From positions 3,095,501 through 3,159,500 of the forward strand of contig NZ_CP051461.1 in assembly GCF_012584515.1 (NCBI RefSeq): a stretch of 64,000 bases of DNA, read 5' to 3'. The notes under the pieces are model-generated. The model had not been told where the DNA came from, searched no databases, and worked only from the letters and a program-made list of their open reading frames with translations. Below are positions 33,251-41,182 of the stretch, in pieces. The DNA is from Polaromonas vacuolata. Its GTDB lineage: Bacteria; Pseudomonadota; Gammaproteobacteria; Burkholderiales; Burkholderiaceae_C. Position 1 is the first letter of the stretch; each line of letters begins with the position of its first letter. The position numbers were made by a program, and so were the translations under genes.

Positions 33251-34360
33251 ATGCAAAAACTCATTCAAGCCGATTACCTTCGCCAGCAACTTAGCGCCGT
33301 TCTTATCGCGGCCTCTAGCAGTTCTCAAGAAGCTGAAACCGTAGCTAACAATTTAGTCATGGCCAATTTGAGCGGCCACGACTCGCACGGTGTGGGCATG
33401 TTGCCGCGCTATATAGACGCAGTGCTTGAAGGCGGTTTGACGCCTAACGCGACGCTTAAGACGCTACTAGACACCGGCTCATTACTCACGCTAAACGCAC
33501 AGCACGGCTATGGCCAAGTCATGGGCGAGCAAGCTATGCAGCTGGGCATTGAACGAGCCAAAGTACACGGCAGTTGCATCATGACGCTAGCGGACTCACA
33601 CCACCTGGGGCGGATTGGGCATTTCGCTGAAATGGCAGTAGCCCAAGGATTGGTGTCGATTCATTTTGTCAACGTCATCTCACGTCCAGTGGTAGCGCCG
33701 TGGGGCGGCACGGATGGCCGCTTTGGCACCAACCCTTGCTGTATTGGCATTCCACTTAATCGCCAAGGACAGTCGAATGCAGCGCATCAAAATCATTTCA
33801 TTTTGGACTTTGCTACCAGTAAAGTAGCGCAAGGAAAAATGCGCGTTGCCCACAACCAAGGCAAAACGGTTGCGCCCGGGTTGCTGATAGACGAGCGCGG
33901 ACTGCCCACAACCAATCCCGGCGTAGTGGTCGTGCCGCAAAGCACAGGCGAAGAAGGCGCGCCCGGTATTTTTGGCGCGCTAATGCCTTTTGGTGAGCAC
34001 AAGGGTTACGGCTTGGCAGTTGCCTGCGAGTTGCTAGGCGGCGCGCTCACCGGCGGCGGAACCTGGCATAAAACTATGGATGCAGCCGGCGCAAAAGTGC
34101 GCGCTGTGACAAACAGCATGCTGACGATTTTGATAGACCCGGCAAAATTAGGCACCCAAGCAGCGCTAGAGAACGACTCCGTAGCTTTCATAGATTGGCT
34201 GCGTAAGAGCCCAGCGGCTCAGGGTTTTGATGCCGTACAAATCGCTGGTGAGCCGGAACGCAAAGCCAGGCTTAAGCGCGCACAAGACGGGATTGAAATC
34301 GATGCCCAAACTTGGGACGAAATTGTCCACGCAGCGAAAAAGTTTGGTGTCACTTTATAA
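33251..34360 (+). CDS. Malate/L-lactate dehydrogenase-family (Ldh2) oxidoreductase
   Basis: A 369-residue NAD(P)-dependent enzyme of the Ldh2/YlbC/ComC family, which has a fold distinct from classical lactate dehydrogenase. The conserved S-G-H-D-S-H-G-V-G-M-L-P-R-Y is at 41-54 with catalytic H46. D-S-H-H-L-G-R-I-G-H and T-N-P-C-C-I-G-I-P are also present, and F-G-E-H-K-G-Y-G-L lies towards the C-terminus. It starts 20 bases after the UxaA-type gene; the ribosome site is weak (AAGAAAG). If the cluster ends in pyruvate plus L-lactate, this enzyme could oxidise the lactate. Alternatively it acts on another 2-hydroxy acid or sugar-derived acid. Confidence 0.85.
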   Translation: MQKLIQADYLRQQLSAVLIAASSSSQEAETVANNLVMANLSGHDSHGVGMLPRYIDAVLEGGLTPNATLKTLLDTGSLLTLNAQHGYGQVMGEQAMQLGIERAKVHGSCIMTLADSHHLGRIGHFAEMAVAQGLVSIHFVNVISRPVVAPWGGTDGRFGTNPCCIGIPLNRQGQSNAAHQNHFILDFATSKVAQGKMRVAHNQGKTVAPGLLIDERGLPTTNPGVVVVPQSTGEEGAPGIFGALMPFGEHKGYGLAVACELLGGALTGGGTWHKTMDAAGAKVRAVTNSMLTILIDPAKLGTQAALENDSVAFIDWLRKSPAAQGFDAVQIAGEPERKARLKRAQDGIEIDAQTWDEIVHAAKKFGVTL

Positions 34361-34679
34361 GTTCACACAAGCGAAAGGCTTACAACTCTTAGACTTAATA
34401 AGGTTTTTACGCACCGCTTACCAGCATTGATTTTGATGCCAAGCGATGAGTCGTCATGCACGCGTAGACCGGCAGCTTGACGGCTGCCGCACTGGCCTGC
34501 GCCTTAATACCAGCAGCGGCAAAATTATTCAAAAAATAGCGCTTGGCCCAAATATCGCTAGCGAACGAAAAACCCTTCGCCACTTTCTCTGCCAGCCTTC
34601 GCGAAACGCTAAGGCTTACAAAGGCTTAATTAGTTCGCCAAGAATAAACAATGCTGGCCTCCTACCGGATACTCATGAC
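34361..34679. other. 319-base gap without a supported gene
   Basis: The frame of the next gene stays open through part of this stretch, but it has no ribosome site and the residues look unrelated to CoA-transferases. A weak hairpin followed by TTTTT near 34395-34410 could partly end the upstream transcript. The direct repeat AAGGCTTACAA occurs near 34375 and again near 34612. Nothing else was seen. Confidence 0.4.
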
Positions 34680-35918
34680 ATGGAAAAAATTCTTCACAAT
34701 ACCGAGACAAAAAATAACCCCCGCTCAGGCCCGCTGTCGGGCTTAAAAGTACTCGAACTCGGGCAACTTATCGCCGGGCCATTTGCCGGTAAAACTCTGG
34801 CCGATTTCGGTGCTGATGTGGTGAAAATTGAGCAACCCGGCACCGGCGATCCATTGCGTCAATGGCGCTTGCTAAAAGACGGAACTTCAGTCTGGTGGCA
34901 AGTTCAGTCACGCAACAAAAGGTCGCTGGCCTTAGACCTGCGCAGTGGAGAAGGACAAGACATAGTGCGTAAATTAGTCGCCGAAACCGACGTGATGATA
35001 GAAAACTTTCGTCCTGGCGCAATGGAAGGCTGGGGGCTTGGACCTGAGCAACTGCAGACCATTAATCCCAAATTAATCATGCTGCGCATCAGCGGTTACG
35101 GACAAACTGGGCCTTATAAAGACCGACCTGGTTTTGGCGTAGTTGCTGAAGCCATGGGCGGCATGCGGCATTTGTCTGGCGAGCCTGGACGTACGCCGGT
35201 ACGGGTGGGAATTAGTCTGGGCGATACCTTGGCGGCCTTGCACGGCGTGATTGGCATTCTTCTGGCTTTGCAGCATCGCAACGCGACTGGCTTAGGCCAA
35301 GTCATTGATGTGGCCCTTTATGAAGCCGTGTTCAATTGCATGGAAAGCTTGTTGCCCGAGTACAGCGCGTTTGCTGCCGTGCGCGGGCCAGCCGGGTCCG
35401 CACTGCCGGGCATAGCGCCATCGAATGCCTACCTCTGCAAAGATGGAAGTTACGCCTTAATCGCCGGCAATGGCGACAGTATTTTTAAGCGCCTTATGCA
35501 ACTCATAGGCAGAGACGATTTAGCCCAAGATGCAGCACTGGCCAATAACACCGGCCGGGTCGCTAGAGTAGAAGAGCTTGACCGCGTGATTGGTGAGTGG
35601 ACGGCGCAACTTAGCGTAGAAGATGTGTTGACGGCCCTGGATGCGGCATCGGTTCCAGCCGGACGTATTTACACCGTCGCAGACATTGCCAACGACCCCC
35701 ACTACGCGGCCCGCGGCATGTTGGATACGGTTGAGATGCACGACGGCACGCAATTGAGTGTTCCCGGCATAGTGCCAAAGCTCTCGCTCACGCCTGGCTC
35801 TCGCGTCAGAAACGCACCCGATCTGGGACAAGACAGCCAAGCGGTGCTCAAAGAAATCGGTTTAACAGATACGCAAATTAGCCAACTAATTGCGCGCGGG
35901 ATTGTGGCGGGAGTTTGA
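34680..35918 (+). CDS. CaiB/BaiF-family (class III) CoA-transferase
   Basis: A 412-residue enzyme that moves CoA between carboxylic acids. L-K-V-L-E-L-G-Q-L-I-A-G-P-F-A and L-A-D-F-G-A-D-V-V-K-I-E are at 22-51, R-N-K-R-S-L-A-L-D-L near 78, and N-F-R-P-G near 109. The catalytic aspartate is D182 in S-L-G-D-T-L-A-A-L-H-G. The ATG at 34680 begins just before the conserved region; the frame upstream is not credible as protein. Close relatives act on formate/oxalate, succinate with itaconate, mesaconate or citramalate, or aromatic acids. The partner acid here is unknown, and its link to the sugar-acid genes is by position only. Confidence 0.87.
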   Translation: MEKILHNTETKNNPRSGPLSGLKVLELGQLIAGPFAGKTLADFGADVVKIEQPGTGDPLRQWRLLKDGTSVWWQVQSRNKRSLALDLRSGEGQDIVRKLVAETDVMIENFRPGAMEGWGLGPEQLQTINPKLIMLRISGYGQTGPYKDRPGFGVVAEAMGGMRHLSGEPGRTPVRVGISLGDTLAALHGVIGILLALQHRNATGLGQVIDVALYEAVFNCMESLLPEYSAFAAVRGPAGSALPGIAPSNAYLCKDGSYALIAGNGDSIFKRLMQLIGRDDLAQDAALANNTGRVARVEELDRVIGEWTAQLSVEDVLTALDAASVPAGRIYTVADIANDPHYAARGMLDTVEMHDGTQLSVPGIVPKLSLTPGSRVRNAPDLGQDSQAVLKEIGLTDTQISQLIARGIVAGV

Positions 35919-35997
35919 TACGCAGACCACAGCAGCGCACATTTTTTGCACTCTAGCCTGAGTCCATATTTACCCACCCGATTAGGCGTAAATTTGA

Positions 35998-36390
35998 ATG
36001 ATTGATCACCTCGACCACTTAGTACTGACCACCGCCCGAGAAGCCGCCTGCATAGATTTCTACACCCGCGTTTTAGGTATGCAACTTGAGTCATTCATCG
36101 GCGGTACTCCACCGGTCGAACGCAAAGCGTTTAAATTTGGCGCGCAAAAAATCAACCTGCATATTCAAGGCGCAGAGTTTGAACCCAAGGCCTATTTGCC
36201 GGTGCCGGGCTCACTCGACTTGTGCTTTATCACCCGTATTTCGTTGGCGGCCGTTATCGCAAATTTGCAGGCGGCGAACTGGCCGATTATTGAAGGGCCA
36301 GTATTGAGAACCGGCGCGACGGGAAAAATTCACTCTGTCTATCTGCGCGACCCTGACCTGAACTTGATTGAGCTGTCGGTTCAGGCTTGA
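35998..36390 (+). CDS. VOC-family (glyoxalase/bleomycin resistance fold) protein
   Basis: A 130-residue single-domain protein with paired beta-alpha-beta-beta-beta modules. The start M-I-D-H-L-D-H-L-V-L, F-Y-T-R-V-L-G-M near 20, K-I-N-L-H at about 50, and the end S-V-Y-L-R-D-P-D-L-N-L-I-E-L-S contain the metal-ligand positions (His and Glu) common in the fold. The subgroup resembles small 'dioxygenase/virulence' VOC proteins with no proven reaction. It lies 79 bases after the CoA-transferase gene and may be the last gene of that arm. Confidence 0.8.
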   Translation: MIDHLDHLVLTTAREAACIDFYTRVLGMQLESFIGGTPPVERKAFKFGAQKINLHIQGAEFEPKAYLPVPGSLDLCFITRISLAAVIANLQAANWPIIEGPVLRTGATGKIHSVYLRDPDLNLIELSVQA

Positions 36391-36500
36391 GAAAAATAAG
36401 CTGTGTTGCACTAAAGCAAAAAAGACTTCGCGCAAAAAATTATTCAACCAAGCATAGTAAAGTATTACAAATATTGGATAACTGCACTGAGGTTTAAAGA

Positions 36501-38075
36501 ATGATTTTTCTAAACTACTGGGTACTGGCTTGCTGCGTTACGGCAACTGTTTACCCACTCGCAGCGCAGTCAAACCAATCAGCGCCAACATCATCAGAAG
36601 TGCCAAGCACCGCTGCATCCAACACACAGTTAACTCAGTCAGTAGATGACTTAGTAGAGGCCGCTAGAGCCGCTTCCCGCGCAGATCAGAACTACGCATC
36701 AACGGCACTGTTTGCCCAAGCCATCAATCAAGCCCCGGAGCGTAGGCGTGAGTGGCTGCCAGAATATGCCGACCAGTTGCTTTATTCGAACCAATCAACC
36801 CAAGCCATACCGCTGTATCAAGAAGTGCTGGACGCGCCCCGCTCGCAAGACGAGAAGCGGCGCAGCCTCAATGGTCTAGGCAACGCTTACCTGTGGACAG
36901 ACCGGCCAAGTCAGGCCAGAGAATTTTTCGAAGCCTTGTTGCGAGAAGATCCTAACAACCAAGAGGTACAGCGCAGCTTGGGGCGCGCCCTGAGCTGGAG
37001 TGGTCGCCAGCGCGAAGCCATTACCCATCTGCAGCAGTATTTGCGCGACCACCCCGAGGACCAAGAAGCCCGCGTACAGCTAGCCCAGTCGCAGGCATGG
37101 ATGGGACGCCAAGACTTTGCGGTCAAGACACTGGAAGACATTAGCGCAGACCGCGCAGGCGCTCGCAAACTGCACGCCGAACTGGAACGAGCCATTGCGC
37201 CGCGCACAGTAGTCGATGCGCGGCAGTCTAGCCAATCAGATCAAGTCAATATTCGCAGCCTGCGGCTAGGTCATTGGCTGAATTTCTCTAATGCACGAGG
37301 TGCAGTCGGCTTGCAGCTAGAGCAAACCGAATACGAGCGCGAAGACCACAGCGATTCGATACAAGTAAGCCGACCTATGCTGAGTGGACGCTACCGCTTG
37401 AGCGACGGATTCGAGATCAATACAGAAATCGGCCGCGAGCGCATTAGCCCGCGCGGCAGTGCGGTGCAGGAAGCCAACGTATATTCAAGCTGGCTGACTT
37501 GGTGGCCCAACGATATAGTGCGTTTTGATTTGAGCAGCAGCCGCAGTAGCTTTGACAACTTACAGTCGCTACGCCTAGGAGTCACCGCCAACCAAAATGC
37601 GCTGTCAATCGACTTCACGCCCAGTGAACGGCAGCGCTACAACGCCAAGATAGAAAGTGCAAACTACAGCGACGGCAACGCCAGACTGGGTAATCAGTTG
37701 CAAGCCGAGTACCGATTTTTCTCTCGCCCTGAGGTCTGGGTTGGCGTTAAACACACACGCTTTGCGTTCGACCAACAAACCAATAACGGTTACTTTAACC
37801 CGCTGAGCTTTCATGCAACGCAGCTCACACTGCGTAGTAATTGGCACCCCGACGGACCGGACGGTCGCTGGGACTTGGCCAGTAATTTGGCTATTGGGAG
37901 CGAACATGTACAGCCCGATGGCAACAAACCGACCTCGGACTTAAGCCTGCGCGCAGCTTACAAACTGGACGCAGAAACACGGTTAGAACTGCGCTTGCAA
38001 CGCTTTAGCTCGCGCACACAAACCCTAGGTTTCTCACGTAGAGCCTTAGAACTGACGCTTGCGCGGACCTGGTGA
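36501..38075 (+). CDS. TPR-containing outer membrane beta-barrel protein, probable exopolysaccharide exporter
   Basis: A 524-residue envelope protein. Residues 1-22 are a Sec signal peptide ending L-A-A-Q. About 45-230 contain tetratricopeptide repeats (e.g. Y-A-D-Q-L-L-Y-S-N-Q-S-T-Q-A-I-P-L-Y-Q, and L-G-R-A-L-S-W-S-G-R-Q-R-E-A). From about 245 alternating polar/hydrophobic strands with aromatic girdle residues run to the terminal L-A-R-T-W, typical of an outer membrane barrel. The layout is that of PgaA/HmsH and BcsC-type polysaccharide exporters, though shorter. Its TGA overlaps the glycosyltransferase ATG (TGATG), so the two should work as synthase and exporter. No deacetylase gene (pgaB) or c subunit is present. 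Confidence 0.75.
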   Translation: MIFLNYWVLACCVTATVYPLAAQSNQSAPTSSEVPSTAASNTQLTQSVDDLVEAARAASRADQNYASTALFAQAINQAPERRREWLPEYADQLLYSNQSTQAIPLYQEVLDAPRSQDEKRRSLNGLGNAYLWTDRPSQAREFFEALLREDPNNQEVQRSLGRALSWSGRQREAITHLQQYLRDHPEDQEARVQLAQSQAWMGRQDFAVKTLEDISADRAGARKLHAELERAIAPRTVVDARQSSQSDQVNIRSLRLGHWLNFSNARGAVGLQLEQTEYEREDHSDSIQVSRPMLSGRYRLSDGFEINTEIGRERISPRGSAVQEANVYSSWLTWWPNDIVRFDLSSSRSSFDNLQSLRLGVTANQNALSIDFTPSERQRYNAKIESANYSDGNARLGNQLQAEYRFFSRPEVWVGVKHTRFAFDQQTNNGYFNPLSFHATQLTLRSNWHPDGPDGRWDLASNLAIGSEHVQPDGNKPTSDLSLRAAYKLDAETRLELRLQRFSSRTQTLGFSRRALELTLARTW

Positions 38076-40360
38076 TGACGGCGTTAGTTGACCAAGAGCC
38101 ACTACTCATCATAGGTTTAGCGAGCAACGTCGTAGCCGACGTGATTGCTCCTTTAATCGCAGCAGGTTACCAAATCAAGCTGGGAAACGTGTCAGACCTG
38201 CAACGGTGTCGCTGGCAGTTGGTGTTGAGCGCGCCTCACGTACCGGGACTGGGCAGCTTGGAATTACTGGCTGCCCTGCGTGAAGGACATAACCCGCCGC
38301 CCGAGTTGCTGCTAATTGGTCCAGCGCAGTCACTACCTAAAAACAAAGCCAATCAATCTGGCACGCAATGTCTGGCGTGGCCGTTCGAGCCGCAGCAACT
38401 CGTGGCTCGTGTGCGGCGCATGCTGCGTGATGAGTTGACAACAGCGCGGTCAACAACGCTGCCTGATCAACGCACGCTGGCCAGTATTCCCATTGCCGAC
38501 GAAGAGCGCTTTCTGAAAACCCTTGGCAAAGAACGCGATTGTTTACGCGCTGCTCGCTCGCCTAGCGAGAGTTTTGTGGTGGCGTTACGCCTAGACGAGC
38601 TGGATCAGTATCGCCACCGGCTGGGCGCACAAGCCGAAGAGAGCTTGTGGCGCCAGGTCGCAGAGCTAGCCGGCTTAGACGCGCTTGCCAACGAAAAACT
38701 GGGACGGGGTGTAGCGGGGGACTTGCTCTTATTGCTGCCCGCAACGTCGCGCCAAAAAGCGGAGAAAAGGCTGCAAGCGCTGAGCCGCCGTATGGCCAAT
38801 CATCACTTTGAATTGGGCGCACAAACATCACGCTTCTCCTCGGCGATAGGCTTTAGCGGGCTGCGCCGCAGCCGTAGCGCCAGCGATACGCTGAACGAGG
38901 CACGTGAAGCGGCCAAACAGTCGGCGAGGCACCTTGACCTACAGCCAATATTCTGGAGGCGGCCTAAAGCCAAACAAATGCGTCTAGCCGGGCCGCTACA
39001 ACTTTGGTGGTCGCGCGTTTGCAGCGCGAATGCGCTGATCTTTCAATACCTCATCACCATGCTGGTCGGTCTGGTGCTGCCTTTCTTGATCTACTGGAGT
39101 TTGGGCAGCCATGGCTACGACATCAGTGGCGGTGTGTATATTTTTGTCGTCATCACGCTGGCACTGACCGCCGCGTCCATCTGGGTCGAAGGCTGGCTAG
39201 CGCTCAAACGCATAGACCCTCCTGCAGAGCCGGCTTCGCCCTACCCGCCAGCCTCGGCCATCATCGCCGCCTATCTGCCCAATGAAGCCTCCATCATCGA
39301 GGACACAGTGATGGCTTTTTTACGGGTGCAATACCCTTCGCCACTGCAAATTATCCTTGCCTACAACACACCCCATGACATGCGGGACGTCGAGGAAAGA
39401 TTACGGGAAATTGCACGTCTGAATCCACGCTTTGTGCCAATACGCGTGCATACAAGTACATCTAAAGCGCAAAACGTCAATGCCGCACTGTCTTACGTCA
39501 GCGGCACATTCACCGCCATTTTCGATGCAGACCACCAGCCCGATCCAGATAGTTTTCGCCGCGCCTGGCGCTGGATTTCTCACGGTGCCGACGTAGTGCA
39601 AGGGCACTGCGTCATCCGCAACGGCGCGGCTTCTTGGGTGGCCAAAATGGTGGCGATTGAGTTTGAACAAATCTATGCGGTGAGCCATCCAGGGCGGTCG
39701 CGCATGCACGGATTTGGCATCTTCGGCGGCAGCAACGGTTACTGGCGTACCGCCTTGTTGCGCGAGATGCGCATGCACGGCTTCATGCTGACGGAGGATA
39801 TTGATTCGTCCATGCGCGCCTTGGTGGCCGGTCAACGCATAGTCTCGGACCCCTACTTGTTATCGCGTGAGCTAGCGCCCGAGCGTTTGTCAGCACTCAC
39901 TAAGCAGCGGCTAAGGTGGGCGCAAGGATGGTTGCAGATATCCATGAAATGGCTGCTGCCGGCGCTTCGCTCGCGCCATCTCACCGTGCGCCAAAAGCTA
40001 GGTGTGTTTCAGTTGTTGGGCTGGCGCGAAATCTATCCTTGGGTCTCTTTGCAAATCCTGCCACTTATCGCTTGGTGGGCAGTAGAGGCCGGCTCGCTGT
40101 TAGATATTGAATGGCAGGTGCCGCTCTTTGTTGTGACATCGCTGTTCACACTGGGAACCGGACCAGGACAGATTATCTTTATCTACATACTCGCCGATCG
40201 ACAGTTAAAAAGAAATGCAACTTGGTTCTGGTTTTATCTAGTCACATCAACTTTTTTTTACGCCGGTCTGAAAAACGCTTGGAATCGGATTGCCCACTTT
40301 AAGCAGTGGCGCGGTGAAACTACTTGGGTAGTGACATCAAGAGTCAAGGTAAAAAAGTAA
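38075..40360 (+). CDS. Membrane glycosyltransferase (GT2) fused to receiver-like and degenerate GGDEF domains
   Basis: A 761-residue fusion. Residues about 8-120 fold like a response receiver, but the phospho-acceptor position (V-L-S-A-P-H-V-P-G-L-G) lacks Asp. Residues about 160-290 match a GGDEF domain whose signature is V-A-G-D-L at 213-217, so it should not make cyclic di-GMP. Two membrane helices (about 322-342, 352-372) lead into a processive GT2 domain: D-A-D at 484-486, T-E-D at 573-575, and Q-R-L-R-W at 611-615. More membrane helices follow, and there is no PilZ domain. The enzyme should polymerise and pass a polysaccharide across the inner membrane to the TPR/barrel exporter encoded before it. 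A GTG one codon earlier is an alternative start. Confidence 0.8.
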   Translation: MTALVDQEPLLIIGLASNVVADVIAPLIAAGYQIKLGNVSDLQRCRWQLVLSAPHVPGLGSLELLAALREGHNPPPELLLIGPAQSLPKNKANQSGTQCLAWPFEPQQLVARVRRMLRDELTTARSTTLPDQRTLASIPIADEERFLKTLGKERDCLRAARSPSESFVVALRLDELDQYRHRLGAQAEESLWRQVAELAGLDALANEKLGRGVAGDLLLLLPATSRQKAEKRLQALSRRMANHHFELGAQTSRFSSAIGFSGLRRSRSASDTLNEAREAAKQSARHLDLQPIFWRRPKAKQMRLAGPLQLWWSRVCSANALIFQYLITMLVGLVLPFLIYWSLGSHGYDISGGVYIFVVITLALTAASIWVEGWLALKRIDPPAEPASPYPPASAIIAAYLPNEASIIEDTVMAFLRVQYPSPLQIILAYNTPHDMRDVEERLREIARLNPRFVPIRVHTSTSKAQNVNAALSYVSGTFTAIFDADHQPDPDSFRRAWRWISHGADVVQGHCVIRNGAASWVAKMVAIEFEQIYAVSHPGRSRMHGFGIFGGSNGYWRTALLREMRMHGFMLTEDIDSSMRALVAGQRIVSDPYLLSRELAPERLSALTKQRLRWAQGWLQISMKWLLPALRSRHLTVRQKLGVFQLLGWREIYPWVSLQILPLIAWWAVEAGSLLDIEWQVPLFVVTSLFTLGTGPGQIIFIYILADRQLKRNATWFWFYLVTSTFFYAGLKNAWNRIAHFKQWRGETTWVVTSRVKVKK

Positions 40361-40363
40361 AGT

Positions 40364-41182
40364 CTAGTGCGCACTGGACGATAGGCCGTGCATACGACTA
40401 AGACGCGCGATCAGGTCATCTGGATCGAAAGGCTTAGCTAAGTAGTCGTTAGCACCTGACACGAGTGCACGTTTGACCGACGGCTCATCTCCACTTGCAC
40501 TAAGCATCATCACCGGCACGTCTTTCCAGCGGCGCTGGCTGCGCAAGATGTCGAGTAATTGCAAACCGTCGATCTCTGGCAGCATGATGTCTAGTAGCAC
40601 CGCATCAACGACTGGGCCACCCAGAATTGCGGCTTTGCCCTGTAATCCATCGTGAGCTTCAAGCATGGCCCAGCCTTGCTGAGCTAGGATGAAGCCGAGC
40701 AGATAGCGAATACTGGGATCGTCTTCGACCACCAGCGCCACTCTGGCTTGATCGGTTCTGGCCTGATCGGTATTAGCGGGTGCAGATACTGACGTTGTCG
40801 CCGTCGCGGTTTTCGCCAGTATTGCGCGGATACGTTCACACAGCTGATGCGGATCGAAGGGCTTGGCAATCACATCTACCGCATTGAGCGCACGGTATTG
40901 CGACACCTGTTTGGCCGCCGTGTGTGCGGTCAAGAAGGCCACAGGCACCAAAGCCAATGCGCTTTGCTGACGTAGTGCGGCCAACGTTTCGAGGCCATCC
41001 ATGTCGGGCATAGAGACGTCGAGCAACAGCAGATCAGGACGGAAGTTGGCCGCCTCTGCGAGCGCTTGTGCGCCGCAAGCGCAGGCCAGCACTTGGTAGC
41101 CACCCAAATGCTCAAGCGCTAGCTGGACAATCGAGCGTATGTCTTTGTCGTCCTCCACCAGCAAGATACGTTGAGCGCTCAT
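40364..41182 (-). CDS. Response regulator with two receiver domains and no output domain
   Basis: A 272-residue protein of two tandem receivers. The first (about 4-123) has D55 in L-L-L-L-D-V-S-M-P-D-M-D-G and K107. The second (about 148-267) has D198 in L-L-D-I-M-L-P-E-I-D-G and its own K-P-F-D. A Thr/Ala/Gln-rich linker joins them. With no DNA-binding or enzymatic output it probably works by phosphotransfer or protein contact. It overlaps the kinase gene upstream by 4 bases (ATGA). It faces the glycosyltransferase gene with only 3 bases between the stops, so a role in controlling the polysaccharide module is plausible but unproven. Confidence 0.88.
   Translation of the reverse strand: MSAQRILLVEDDKDIRSIVQLALEHLGGYQVLACACGAQALAEAANFRPDLLLLDVSMPDMDGLETLAALRQQSALALVPVAFLTAHTAAKQVSQYRALNAVDVIAKPFDPHQLCERIRAILAKTATATTSVSAPANTDQARTDQARVALVVEDDPSIRYLLGFILAQQGWAMLEAHDGLQGKAAILGGPVVDAVLLDIMLPEIDGLQLLDILRSQRRWKDVPVMMLSASGDEPSVKRALVSGANDYLAKPFDPDDLIARLSRMHGLSSSAH

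Noticed and set aside
31704-34360. UxaA-type plus Ldh2-type genes as a sulfolactate pathway (SuyAB and ComC)
   Set aside because: SuyA and SuyB are separate short proteins and no sulfonate transporter or SlcC-like gene is present; the full-length fused SAF/UxaA form and the SDR/FAH neighbours fit sugar acids better.
34446-34679. N-terminal extension of the CoA-transferase
   Set aside because: No ribosome site, residues unlike the family, and the conserved protein begins just after the ATG at 34680.
38684-38750. Active diguanylate cyclase in the glycosyltransferase fusion
   Set aside because: The catalytic motif reads V-A-G-D-L; both glycine and acidic positions needed for activity are changed.
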